Part shown: piece after piece, positions 11,422 through 23,872 of the stretch
Position numbering within the stretch: the first letter of the stretch is position 1
How the letters are laid out: each line of letters starts with the position of its first letter
From: Zygnema cylindricum
Taxonomy: Eukaryota > Streptophyta > Zygnematophyceae > Zygnematales > Zygnemataceae
Length of the DNA stretch: 64,000 bases
Assembly: GCA_037447655.1 (NCBI GenBank)
Contig: JBBHKE010002026.1
Location: forward strand, 1-64,000
Direction of reading: 5' to 3'
The notes under the pieces: generated by a model
Seen by the model: the letters and a program-made list of their open reading frames with translations, nothing else
Databases searched by the model: none
What the model was told of the DNA's origin: nothing
Made by a program: the position numbers and the translations under genes

Positions 11422-11895
11422 TGAAAAAGAATAAGATGATATCACCACGTCGGCAATGCAAAGCGGAATAGTCCCAATAATTCACTCGTTGGAACAGCAG
11501 TGATACACGACACACACAAAAAAAATTAGAACTTTATTAATCGGGAAGAGATTACAAGATTGAATGTTCGTTGCAGAACTCCACTTCCAAAAGTGTTGCC
11601 TTTGACTAGGCCCGCTAAACTATTAATACTAGTTAGCTGCTGGTCAACCAAGTTCTACTCTTATGTACACGTGGACCTTCTCGGTCAATCGATACTTAAC
11701 CAAACTATATTCTTTAACAGCACAGATTAATCTACAATCTGCTGCGTTGCTATACTGCTACGCTGCGCTGCTCTGGTGCTATACCAAACTGTTATGCTGT
11801 GCTAGTCTAACATCACAATTGCGTTGCTCTGCCATCGCAATTGTAGCATCCTCCCTACTCTGCTCCTAAGTACTCAATTCTGTAACCCTGTTACA
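11422..11895 (-). repeat. 5' LTR of chromovirus 1 (474 bp)
   Basis: On the minus strand it starts TGTAACAGGGTTACAG and ends TTTTTCA just before the primer site. It shares its start and internal repeat-like words (TAGCAACGCAGC family) with the LTR at 45541-46050 and the fragment at 3468-3717. Confidence 0.9.
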
Positions 11896-13690
11896 ATAAA
11901 TAAACATTTTGTGTTTTTAATTGTAAAGCTAAAGAGAAATCAACCCTGTTGCTGAGAGGCCATGCCTCTCAAAATAGAGAAACTTGCACTAACCATTAGT
12001 AGAGAGAAAGTCATCTAAAAGGTTGTGCCCATGTAACTCATACTTTGAAGTGGCAAATTATAATCCATTTTATTAAAGAGGGTTATTAACATGATTTTTT
12101 AATTATTGGTTTAATGCGAGCGAATTAGTGTTATGAACACTAATAAAGTTGGGCGGTGTGGACGTTTACAACGTCACAAAAAATAGGCGCCAACGATATT
12201 GAAACGTCACAAAATTGTGGTGTGTCCACGAACAATCAAGCGTTGAAACACTTTAAAAACCAGTACGGATGATATTAAAAATAAAAAGAAGTATTTTTGC
12301 TAATGGGCACTTTCCCATGTTAGCGAAACTTTGTCTTGTTACTTCATTTTTCAGCGAAGATTTTCCGTACTACTTTCAAAGAGTCTCGCTGTAACGCAAT
12401 GAAATCCTTTTATTTAATTGAGACGGATGTAGACGTGGGTGTAATTTGTGACGGTTGTAGACGACAACAAAAAATGTGACAATTGATGACGTTTACAAAA
12501 TAGAGACGCTTGTACGCGTCTATTTTGTGGTGATATTGTAGATGTTTAAGGTTTGTGACATTTTGACGTCATGCTCACTTATCATAGGGTCGACGTCAAT
12601 AATTCCAAAAATTATGCCATGGTTTCCCGAATTTGTTTTTTTGTCCTTTCTCACTCTAATTGTTATCAAAATACGTCCAAAGACAATAAAAAGTAATATT
12701 TTTAGAGATATTTCCTTTTATACAATTATTGTCGTTTTTTATTGCAATAATTGTGAGATAGACGCGATAGCATGAGAGGGAGAGAGAAAGATGCGCCTTC
12801 ACGAACTTCGCTTTTGAGAAATGACATTCGTTGCTAGAGACCCGTCCACGACCCCTGCACGAAAAAAAGTACGTACAGGCTAGAAATGGAGAGTGGTTTT
12901 TTTGTGTGTGCGTACTGCAAAAAAGAATTCAAAACATTTGACGGGTGCGACAACGTTTGCCTATTCGTTCACATCTTCGAACTTTAATTAAAATCACTTC
13001 ACGAGGTGATTTAAGTATATCTTTGAAGATGAGAGACGTGAAAGTGAGTCGAAACGGGGTAGAAGGCAAACTTTAGTGCATTAAAGTTTTAAAGCGATGC
13101 AAATTGTATTGTGGTAATTTCCTTTTTTTTTGTTACTGCTGCAGATTTTGTCGTTGCGGCTAAGTTTTGGAGGAAAACGACAAGAAAAACCGTTACTTTA
13201 TATCATGGGAAAGTGCCCTAAGTTACTCTTGCATGGACCCACAACCTTTGTAGTATGTGCCCTTGAAAAATGGCATGCGCAACGTACGACATTACATTTA
13301 TACGCTCTACTTTGTGCATGTCTTATTTTTCACAAATAACGTGTCGTAAAAGCGTGAGCGAAGCTGTTTGGCGTGGACCTTTGAAAATCAAACCTCGAGG
13401 CAAATTGCCAAATTGTGTGCACTGATGGACACGCCTCGAATGCTGCAATATACATGATGTAATGTGGCCCAACTCGTCAAGTTTGTAGTTTGGTAAACAT
13501 GTTCGTTTACAAGACAATCCGACAATGCGTGTCAAACCTTTTACAGGGTATATTATGCCCGGTAAAATAACTGGACGTACTGCCATTACCAATAAAGTAA
13601 CGTTAGTTGTACACCATAGATGTCATATGCACATAAAACGCACGGAGTAAACTACAGTAATGAACACTACGTAGAGTGCGCATAAAACAA
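11896..13690. other. AT-rich intergenic DNA, nothing recognised
   Basis: There is no protein similarity that I can name. Short frames (for example 12542-12775 and 13130-13339) are AT-rich and hydrophobic, with no motif. The last eight bases (TAAAACAA, 13683-13690) are the target-site copy flanking the DNA transposon that follows. Confidence 0.5.
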
Positions 13691-15941
13691 GGGAATTGAT
13701 CATGACAGTGACTGTTTTGGTTGCGCACAGTCACTTACGTCATTTTGTCAAAAAACGTACGCTTGAAGTACACATTGGTACAAATAAAGTACCGTTGAGT
13801 ATAAATTTGACGGTCAATCGGTTGGACATCTTTGACTTTCATAATATTGTTTCAACCGCTTAAAATTTTGCCGCGCTTGCGAACGTCGACCGTCATAATA
13901 GAATTAGCAATTCACACGGCCGGCGAGCGTTTACGGTAACAAAACTGCGGCGACCACATGTAAATAAAATGGTTGCAGACAGTAACTTTTTGTCGTTATG
14001 TGAGCTCCACGGTGAGAGCACTTAGACGATTAAATTTCAATTTTGCGGCTAAGTGTTACATTGAACTTAGACGCAAAGTGAAACGAAACCTATTGAAACT
14101 GAAGTACTATAAGTCTCGTACGGAAATATTATAACGCACGAAACGAAATAAACTTATATAATTAAACGAACCGGCGTAAAAATATCATTTGAAATTAAAT
14201 GGAAAAAATGAGCGTCGTCACGCGCGACGAAATCTAGCCACGCTATTTACGAGTCAACATACTTACATTGACAGGGTCGTAGCAGGATCGGCCGTACAAA
14301 GGTATTGCCGCTTCGTCGTACACATAAAATACTTCCGCGGACGAATAAATCGCTTCACGCTTCGTGAACCAACATTTCCTCGCAATCGACGAGCGTGCGA
14401 CTCGAACAAATGAATACCGGCCGGCGCTCGCGCCAAACCGAACCGACACAAAAGTGCAGTACCGAACGCAGAGGTCGCAAACGGTCAACCGAAACCGTGA
14501 CCGACCGTTAACCGACCGCCCGCGCCGTATCCGGAACGGATTCGGTTGCCAAATTTTGGGGGTCGGGCGGTTACGGTCGGTTGACTCACCAGGAAAAAAA
14601 AAACGGTCAGTTACGGTCGGTCAAACAAAAAACCAAAAAAAGTGAAAAAATTGTACTTTTTTTTTCCAACATTATTGTTCTTTGTACTTTTTTTATCGTG
14701 GAAGTTTGTGGCATCATGATTAGCGTCGCAAATCTCACACGGTACTGTAGTAAGCTATTTATTTCGCAAATCAAAGGGAACGCGACAAAGCGTCGCAAAT
14801 CTGACACGGTAGTACACTATTCATTTCGAAAATCTTAGGGAACGCGACAAAGCGTGACAGTATAATATTCATTTCGAAAATCTTAGGCAACGCGACAAAG
14901 CGTCGCAAATCTGACACATAGTACACTATTCATTTCGCAAATCTTAGGGAACGCGACAAAGCGTCGCAAATCTGACACGGTAGTAACACTATTCATTTCG
15001 CAAATCTTAGGGATCGCGACAAATCGTAATTATTGGCTTATTCCGTCGTACATTGATTAATTTTGTACTTTTTCGGTTACGGGCGGGCACGGTTAGTCGC
15101 GAAAAATCAAGATTCGGTTAATTTATTTTGTCGTAAACGACGGCCGGTTAACGGTTAACAATTTTGGAGCGTGACAAAACTCGGTCGGGCGTCGGTTACT
15201 CAGATTTTGAAAAAAAAAAAAACGGTCGGTTTCCGGTATGAAATTTTTTGACTTTTGCGACCTCTGACCGAACGAAACAAAACATAACTGACGCGAACCG
15301 AACAAAAATTTGACTGCACGATTTCGGCCGACGCCGATTCGCCCAATATCCTAACATTTCGCTGTCAATGTAAGTATGTTGACTCGTAAATAGCGTGGCT
15401 AGATTTCGTCGCGCGTGACGACGCTCATTTTTTCCATTTAATTTCAAATGATATTTTTACGCCGGTTCGTTTAATTATATAAGTTTATTTCGTTTCGTGC
15501 GTTATAATATTTCCGTACGAGACTTATAGTACTTCAGTTTCAATAGGTTTCGTTTCACTTTGCGTCTAAGTTCAATGTAACACTTAGCCGCAAAATTGAA
15601 ATTTAATCGTCTAAGTGCTCTCACCGTGGAGCTCACATAACGACAAAAAGTTACTGTCTGCAACCATTTTATTTACATGTGGTCGCAGCAGTTTTGTTAC
15701 CGTAAACGCTCGCCGGCCGTGTGAATTGCTAATTCTATTATGACGGTCGACGTTCGCAAGCGCGGCAAAATTTTAAGCGGTTGAAACAATATTATGAAAG
15801 TCAAAGATGTCCAACCGATTGACCGTCAAATTTATACTCAACGGTACTTTATTTGTACCAATGTGTACTTCAAGCGTACGTTTTTTGACAAAATGACGTG
15901 ACTGTGCGCAACCAAAACAGTCACTGTCATGATCAATTCCC
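13691..15941. mobile_element. Non-autonomous TIR DNA transposon with 8-bp target duplication
   Basis: The element is 2251 bp with near-perfect terminal inverted repeats (13691-14274 and 15362-15941). The outer ends read GGGAATTGATCATGACAGTG. TAAAACAA occurs immediately outside both ends (13683-13690 and 15942-15949), an 8-bp target duplication. The arms differ by one 4-bp indel near the outer end, so the copy is young or has been homogenised. No transposase is encoded. The loop holds diverged tandem repeats and some inverted similarity. Very long TIRs suggest a Mutator-like or foldback family, and an 8-bp duplication would also suit hAT. I cannot decide between these. Confidence 0.9.
14722..15030. 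repeat. About 60-bp tandem repeats in the transposon loop
   Basis: Four to five imperfect units of about 50-63 bp each contain GCGACAAAGCGTCGCAAATC followed by an ACTATTCATTTCG stretch. Units begin near 14722, 14779, 14841, 14890 and 14951. One unit is shortened. They sit between the inverted-repeat arms and carry no coding signal. Confidence 0.8.
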
Positions 15942-15949
15942 TAAAACAA

Positions 15950-16824
15950 TTTCAAATTTTATAAAATTCGTAGTAGAATTCGTACTTTTTATTGACTTTC
16001 AAATTTCAAAATTTTTAAATATTCAAAACTCTAAAAAACTGAAAGTATAACGAGTTAACGGCGAGCGGCGGAATTTACGGCGTCTCAAACGACGGCTTCC
16101 TTCTGAAGACGGAGTGAGGGGACATGAAAATACGCATGCGCAAATGAAGCAACGTTTTTTTTTTGAAGTCCGTACAATTTCTCGTACAGTGTGAACCGTA
16201 CGAAATTTACGAAATTTACGAAACAAGCGAATACTACGTAGTTTTCGGAAAAAAATCCAAATTCGTACGAATAGGACATCTATGTTATATACGGATGGCA
16301 CTATACAGTACACAGTACAGTGCTGCATGACACGACGGTTGAGTATAGTACAGTTGTACCCAAGTATTCTTTTTTGTACGGCAGTTTGAACACGGTTGAA
16401 AGAATTGCAGGAAAAAATGTCAACGTGGAGTTTCAAAAGGTCACGAATCACGAGGCTTGAGGGAGCCTCGTTCTGAACCCTGCCAGTAAAAGCAGAATCT
16501 GCCAATGAGCCTGGAAGTCTGGAATGCCTTTCTACTCTGACTTTCCAGAATCGATGCTAATGTTAGGTTTCCGGCCCGCAGGACAGTCTTTGACACCGTT
16601 ATTGTTTGTATCCATTTCACTTTTGACCGGTGAGATGAACAACGAGGGTTAACATTTCCAGGTTGAAACCGGCAACCATGTGGATTTCATCATAAATTCA
16701 AATATTCATGTGTCCTATATTAAGTTTTTTTTTTCCGCACTATACGTTTGTGCCTCAGGCTGTAGCTCTGCTGTTATCTTCCAAACTTGAGCACCGCAGT
16801 GGTTGTAGGGAAGACTTTAGAAGT
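15950..16824. promoter_or_regulatory. Upstream region and 5' leader of the RBM39-like gene
   Basis: The region lies between the transposon's right target-site copy and the start codon. No TATA box can be assigned with confidence. A pyrimidine-rich stretch (about 16725-16737) precedes the probable 5' untranslated region. The minus-strand frame 16505-16023 matches nothing recognisable. The DNA transposon ends less than 900 bp upstream of the ATG, so it may bring sequence close to the promoter. Confidence 0.4.
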
Positions 16825-19800
16825 ATGGCCGATTTCGATGAATACGAGTATTTGGAGAAGACTGTAGAGAAATCCGATGAACCTCATGATGCAAACGGAG
16901 AGGGTGGAAAAGTAGACGATGGGCACAAGAGTTCCAAGAGACGCAGCAATGAGGAGGAACAGGAGTATCGGACTAAGAGAAGTAGAGGTGATGACGAGCA
17001 CCGCTCTCGTCGGGATGATCGTGAACGTGACAGAGACCGCGATCGTGATCGAGATAGAGATCGGGAACGCGATCGTGATAGAGACCGAGATCGTGATCGT
17101 GACCGTGATCGAGATCGTGAACGTGATAAAGGACGAGAACGGGAGAGAGAGCGCGAGCGTGGGGAAAAGGACAGAGGTCGAGAGCGTGCTAGGGACAGGG
17201 ATAGGGATGGTGAGAAAGACAGAGGAAAGGACAAGGACCGAGATGCAGAGCGTGACAAGTTACGGGAAAAAGAAAGAAGGTGAGAAGTGATGCCTGGACG
17301 GTTTTGTGGAACTTTTAGCAGTGAACGTGCGGCTGTTAACTTTCTGCATTTGCGTTGGTTCTCATATTTTTTTTGGCATGCAGGCAATCCCGAGAGAAGC
17401 GTGATCGTGATCGTGAACGCGAGAAGGAGAAGGAGCCAGCAGCGGAGCCTGAAGCTGACCCGGAGCGTGATCAGCGGACAGTCTTTGCTTATCAGGTAAA
17501 GGAAGGCTAACCTAACTCTTACTACCAGCCTAATACCTTAACCGATGGCTGTTCTCATTCATACATTTTTCTTTTCTTATCTGGAAAAGGAAACCTAACA
17601 AATCATTTAACATTTTAACCTAAGGCTGTTTTCACTTCATACTTTTCCCCTTTTAGCTAGCAACATGGAAGAGTCAGCCCTGCGTCCTTTTGATGCCACT
17701 GTTCTGAGTGGATGTTCTCCTACCTATGTGGTAAGAGTAAAAACTGATTGTTGTTTTCAATCTTTTATTATTTTTGCAGATAAATCTGAAGGCCGATGAG
17801 CGGGATGTGTACGAGTTCTTCAGCAGAGCGGGGAAGGTGTGCACAACTAGACCCATGGTCTGGATCATAGATAAAGTCAAATATTGGGCAATTTGTAGGA
17901 GTGTTAGTGTGTTTTAGCGACACTGAGATAAGTCGTAAAGTGTCCTCGATACAGGACTCTGCCATTGGTCAGTTAGAAAAGTAGTAGGTATTGCCTTGCT
18001 CCCGGCTGTGCTCCTAGTGCACTGATTGATGGAGCTGGTGACTTTGGAATAGGTTGCAAAGTTCGTGGAGTGCCTGGGTGATCGCCAGAGGTATTTGCAC
18101 CGAAGGTGCGTTTGTGCGTTTCTGCCTTGGTTGGTACCAGATTGGATAAAACCCTAATCGGAGAATATTCCATAGTACACCTGCTGGTTCCCCTACCCTA
18201 TTTTTTTTTTCGTACAAGAGGAACGAAGCAGACTACAGGCAGCTAGCTCAGACTTCGCGCATTTTCCACTTTCAGAGGCTTATGAACTAGTGCTGCTTGG
18301 GTGGCTGGACAGGTTCGAGATGTGCGTCTTATTATGGACAGGAACTCCAGAAGGTCGAAAGGAGTCGGGTAAGAGATCTATTCGCCTCTGAATGTTATGC
18401 AAGTCACACTACGAGGTCAAAATTCTGGTCTCGTATGTCTCAAGTAATTTTATTACGATTGCTGTTCCATTGTTGCGGAATTCATTGATGTCCTGGGTTC
18501 GTAACTCTTGTTTGTCATTGTCGTCCAGTGAAAGATTTTGTTTTGCTGATTGTGGTTCTTTTGAATGGGCGCAGGTATATCGAGTTCTATGACGTAATGT
18601 CTGTTCCCATGGCCATCGCCCTTTCCGGACAACTGCTGTTAGGTCAGCCTGTCATGGTGAAGCCATCTGAAGCTGAGAAAAATCTCGTGCAATCGACTCC
18701 ATTGCCCATGATGGCTGGCATGCCTGGCCTAGGGACTCCTGGCCTGTATATTGGCCCGTACTCTGGAGGTGCCAGAAGACTTTATGTTGGGAACCTTCAT
18801 TTTAACATGAGCGAGACAGAGCTTCGACAGGTGCGTGCCAATTGTTGTTTGGTATTTCCTGCTGCTTTATCTTGTAATTTGCTCAGCAACACTGTTCAAA
18901 ATACTTGATACACCACCTGTAAAAATATGCTCATGTCCTCAGAGCTGCAACCTAGATTCAAGGGCATGCGTAAGACAGGGGTAACTTATGCGATATCATT
19001 GTTACAGGTATTTGAACCATTTGGCCCAGTTGAGCTCGTACAGCTGCCAGCTGATCCAGAAACTAACCAGTGCAAAGGCTTCGGATTTGTTCAGGTAAGC
19101 TGCATACAGGACCTATTCATGTCTGGATTAAAACTGTGTCTGATAGTGCTTGTTGTGTTTGTTTTCATATTGAAAAATAGTATTTGCGTTTGTAGTGAAT
19201 TTATGTGCCTGGTTTTATTCAAAATTTTGTTTTTACTGAATTTTAATGTTAAGGAAATTAGAGGTAAAAAGGATTTTGAATATTGTCGTTTGGGTTCTTT
19301 TGTGTTGGAGTATGAGACTGCACAAATTTATTGTAAGCGTGGATGTGCTTTCCATTTTCAATTCTTTTGTATTCTGCCACATTCTTCTTGCCTAAGTGTT
19401 GCAGTGTGGAGATATTGGTGCAAAACCCGTCCACCTTATGTTATTAACAAGTACAAGGTTGTTTCATGGACCGGCAGTATGCCCGTTTGGAGGACGCTCG
19501 CGCAGCTCAGCAAAACTTGAATGGATTGGAGTTGGCTGGACGACCAATTAAGGTCAGAAATGATTTGGAATAAGCTGGGTAACGGTTTTATGGAATGATG
19601 TAATTTTGATGTTTGTAGATAGGTGTGTTATAAACTCCTACAGACATTTAGTTTGATTCAGCAGATGATAACACCGTATTTAAACATGCATGGTATGCAT
19701 AAGTCAGCAGCATTCACCTCTAAGAAGTTTTCCGGGATGTTTTCTGGTTTTTGTTGTTGATTGGAAAAAGAAGTCATAGGAGCCGCTGAATTGTGTCTGA

Positions 19801-22800
19801 TGCTCGGCTATGTCTGTCTTCTTATGTGCAGTCCTTGCTCAGAATAAATTTTTAACTTAGCATGTCTCTCGAAATGCATTGAACTTCATATATGGAACTT
19901 TCAGAGTGTCAAATGTTTTACATGTAATTCGTCTGCAAGAAAGTTGGATTGCAATTCTGTAAAAGTATGTAGCGCATAATGTGTTTGTCTGTGGCTATCA
20001 AAGCAGCTGTCTGGTTGCGATGCTCGTTGGCCTTGCTTTTTCTGTTCTAATCCTTAGTTTGCATTAAACAAAGTTGAGTTTTTTGTGAGGATTTCAATAT
20101 TGTGTTTTTAGGTTAACGTGGAAGTATTAAGTCCTGAGTTGCTACTTCATACAGTATTAACTCAGCATAATTGCTGATTGTCTTTACATTTTGAATATTT
20201 GCATTATTCTGAACATGTGCACCTGGATCAATTCAGTGGTTGCAGTTCAATCTAATGTCCACCTCCTTATTTCACTTGTTTTTTTTTCCAATGAGCAGGT
20301 GACAGCTGTATCAGAACAGATGATGTTACCAGACATGGGCCCGCCTGTTAACCCAGGGGAACTAGATGACGATGAAGGAGGTGGCTTAGTAAGCTTGCTG
20401 GCTTAATATCACTTTGTTGTCCGTTTGTGTACATTAGAGTATAATAAAATTGTGTTTTGTTAGTTTCCTTTTTTTTTGCCCAAAACTGTCTCCTCTTTTT
20501 TTTTTGTACTGAAGCATTTTCTATTTTGATGGTGAACTCCAGTCATTAAATGCACGCTCAAGGGCGGAGTTGATGCTGAAGCTGGATAGAAGTGGCACAG
20601 CTAACAGGTTTGTTCTCGGAGCTATTTGTTTCCATCGATGCATTCTGTCTTTAATCTGAAGCTTTTCTATTTTTGACCTCTGGTATCTATTATCTGTGGG
20701 TTTAAATCACTTGAACCCCTTTAACCTACGTAATTAAAGCAGTGGACTATCATTATTTATTTAAGGAGATTTTTCCAATGTTTTTACGTAAATGAAACCA
20801 TACGAAAAAACATCAATTCCGAAGATGACTGTAAAGAAAAGCAGTACACTGTGCACTACCACCATTACTATAGACCATGGGTAACTCGGAGAATGTAACT
20901 TTTGGCATTGGTACATCAAGATGGATGTAAGTAATGGAGACAGTTATAAGATCTGCAATGATGGCATTCTCATAATTTAGAATCACAGTCATAGGACACG
21001 AGGGATGTTCCACAGATGAGCTGCAGCCTTGCGAACCACACACAAACGTCTCGTTGTCCCATGTCGATATAACACATCAGGGGTTTAGAATTGAACACAA
21101 TTTCCTGTACGGGAATCTTCAACCCCAGGAGACAATAGCTGCTGTCTGTAGCACGTCGCCAATGAAACGCTGTGGGTAAAACATGGATACTGGTTTTCAT
21201 ACACATCATGTTCATTAAATGAAAAGCCATATGGAGATGTGTAGTAAACATCTCTCAGCAGTTTGCAATATTTTATACTACCTGTATGCTACTGCATTTG
21301 AGGAGTGACTGAAGGTTTAACACAACGGTCTTGTTCTTCATGTTGGTCAGTGTTGCAGCAAGCACAACAGTGACTGCACCTGTGGCACCAGCTGGCCTTC
21401 CTGCGGGTGGCCTTGGTATTCTGATGCCGGGACTCCAAGGCCTTTCAGGCCTTACGGGTATGCTACGGCCCGGCATGACCGGGTTTCCTGGCCTCCCTGG
21501 ACTTTCGATGCTCGGCCTTCCAGGAATGGGTATGCCTGGAGCAGGCTTGGCGGGAGCGTCGCCGGGAACAGTTGGGACAGTTCCTGGCGAGGTTGTGGGA
21601 AATCCAAGCGAATGCTTGCTTCTGAAGAATATGTTTGATGAAGAATCAGAGGTGCGCAGAGCCTGACAGAGATATGCCTTCATTTGAAAAGTCACACTTC
21701 TTGTCAGTCACATGAGGAAAATTTGTATATTTTCCTTATGAGCGAATAATGCTTCTTTGCCTGTTTTTCTCTTCTTTTACTTTCAAAAGTGAATTCAAGT
21801 GGACTTTTTAATTTGTCGATTTGTGATAGTTAAAAGTGCTATCTAGGGGAGTTCCAGAATGGCTTAGAATGGAGCTGCAAATGACCTACATGAAACCACG
21901 TGAGTTTGTCTAATAGGAGCTGGTTATTTTCTGTTTGTGTCAAACAGAAGGGACCTGACTTCGAGCTTGATATAAAGGAGGACGTCCAAGATGAATGCAG
22001 CAAGTTTGGCAGTGTGAAGCACATTTTCGTCGACGGGTGAGTTGGAATTGTCAGTCGCTAGCGTGAGAGGTGGACGTGGTCAGTCTAATAAGTTATCCCA
22101 CTGAAACTCAGATTGGCCTGGATGATGAATAAATTATCTTCCTGATTGTGTCGGCAATGGATTGAATGAGTCCCAAACGAGGCAGATAATGCATAAAGCC
22201 TGTGCATATCTTCCTAATTGACTAGCGCTGGAGCTCCTTTGTATACGAGGACGTTCACTGTCTCTCTATGGTCATGCACATGCCATAGTGATATAAGTTC
22301 TGATCTCAATCGGCGAGAATGAGAAGTCTGCCAAATTTAGTTACTCCCCCCTCCGTCCAAGGCTTGTGCTGATGGCAAGTCACATGATTGGGTTATTTCA
22401 GGACCTTGGGTGTTTAGCTGACGATCCCATTCAAGCCGGCCACGCCAGCAGGATGCGCATCTGCAACTTTTGTCTCCCAGCTGGGTCCCTGGGTCCCAGC
22501 ATATGCTGAGTTCCTGTCTGGGCATATGTAGCAGCTCTGGTGGATCAGTCCTTTGCTGTTCAGTGTGTTTGTTGCATAGCTCAATGTGCGAAAACAATTG
22601 GACAGGCTTTATGTGGTGACCCAATCCTATACCAGTATTCACCATATTTTACTGGATATGTAAACTCGTTTAGTATGGGGTTACCGCATATATCGTTTCC
22701 AATCGCGTTCGCACATTTGAACTATGGCTTGTTTATTTTAGGACTGTTGCAGGCTTATGTCAACAGGGTGGTGGTTCTCTGCCTTGAATGGAGAAGTGGA

Positions 22801-23828
22801 GGCTTTACTTTTTCCGGTATGCATGTAGTGGAGAGTGAGTGTTTGCGGTCAAAAGGTGAGACAGTCGGCGGTCAGGTGTATAATGATCGGTCGATGTTCT
22901 GATTGCGTCTTGTGAAAGTGCCCAATTGTGTGGTTATGACTGTGTCGTATGTCTTGGAAGCTCCTTAACGGTGGTTTTGGGTGAGCCGTCCCATGCTCGA
23001 AGATATATCTGGGACCTTTAAGGTAAGTTTGTGGGTGCCATGTATCCACATCATGACTTCTTCTGGAAGTCGCCTATGTGCTATGTCGCTTTCAAGGCAA
23101 CTGGCACCGCCCATTACGTGTAAAGTTAGTGTATTATTAGCCTTAACACTTCATTACAATTAACTACACTAAGGCCTGTGGCTCAATATGGGCCACATAA
23201 AACTAATTTATCACTAAATTTATGATTTTGAGTCGGAATGATCAACCCTAATATCAATGGGCAGTGTAGTCAAACAATGTTTTTATGTCTAAGACAAGCG
23301 AAGGATTTCAATGGATGGTTGCAGGAAGAGTGCGGGCCATGTGTATGTGAAGTTCGACGGCGTGACGTCGGCTCAGACAGCTCAACGTGCTCTTCATGGA
23401 CGCTGGTTTGCTGGAAAAACCATCAGCGCAACCTACATGGTTTGTTACAAATTTCCTTCACTCCTTCACTCCTTCACTCCTTTACTCATAAGAGTAATTA
23501 TTTTAGTGAAGTTTTACCCTGGTTTTGAGGGTAAATCAGGCAACCGGTACAGTTTTTTGGGTAAATTTATACAGTTTGCCCTAAAACTGTGCGATAGGAT
23601 TAGGGAAAATGTATTCCTTGTAATTACCCTATCAGGTAGTGTTATGTATCCAAGGCTCCTTGTCGATATTCGATATGTACCTAATTTTGGGTACCCGATG
23701 ATCAATATATCGCTTCAATATATCAAGGAGCTCAATATCGTGATATTTATGCGATGTATCGGCTGATATCACGATAAACATTTACCGCGATATATCGTAT
23801 TGACGCTAGGTCAATTTTTTTTCCCTCC

Positions 23829-23872
<44 letters not shown>

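Larger units (their letters stand above)
3468..11895 (-). mobile_element. Decayed Ty3/gypsy chromovirus, element 1 (minus strand)
   Basis: Read on the minus strand the order is 5' LTR (11895-11422), primer site, gag, protease, RT, RNase H, integrase, chromodomain, an extra degenerate ORF and a truncated 3' LTR (3717-3468). It is the same family as the plus-strand element starting at 45541: gag, the LTR terminus (TGTAACAGGGTTAC) and the integrase tail are closely alike. All coding parts carry frameshifts or stops. The integrase is interrupted by an unrelated insertion (6030-7421). Without that insertion the element is about 7 kb. Confidence 0.9.

Noticed and set aside
12542-12775. Small hydrophobic protein
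   Set aside because: Only an AT-rich open stretch; there is no conserved motif or context.
16023-16505. 160-codon minus-strand frame upstream of the splicing-factor gene
   Set aside because: No recognisable motif, unusual Phe/Arg-rich composition, and it lies in AT-rich spacer. There is no support as a gene.
16884-17387. Long minus-strand Ser/Arg-rich reading frame
   Set aside because: It is the antisense shadow of the Arg/Asp/Glu repeat exon of the RBM39-like gene.
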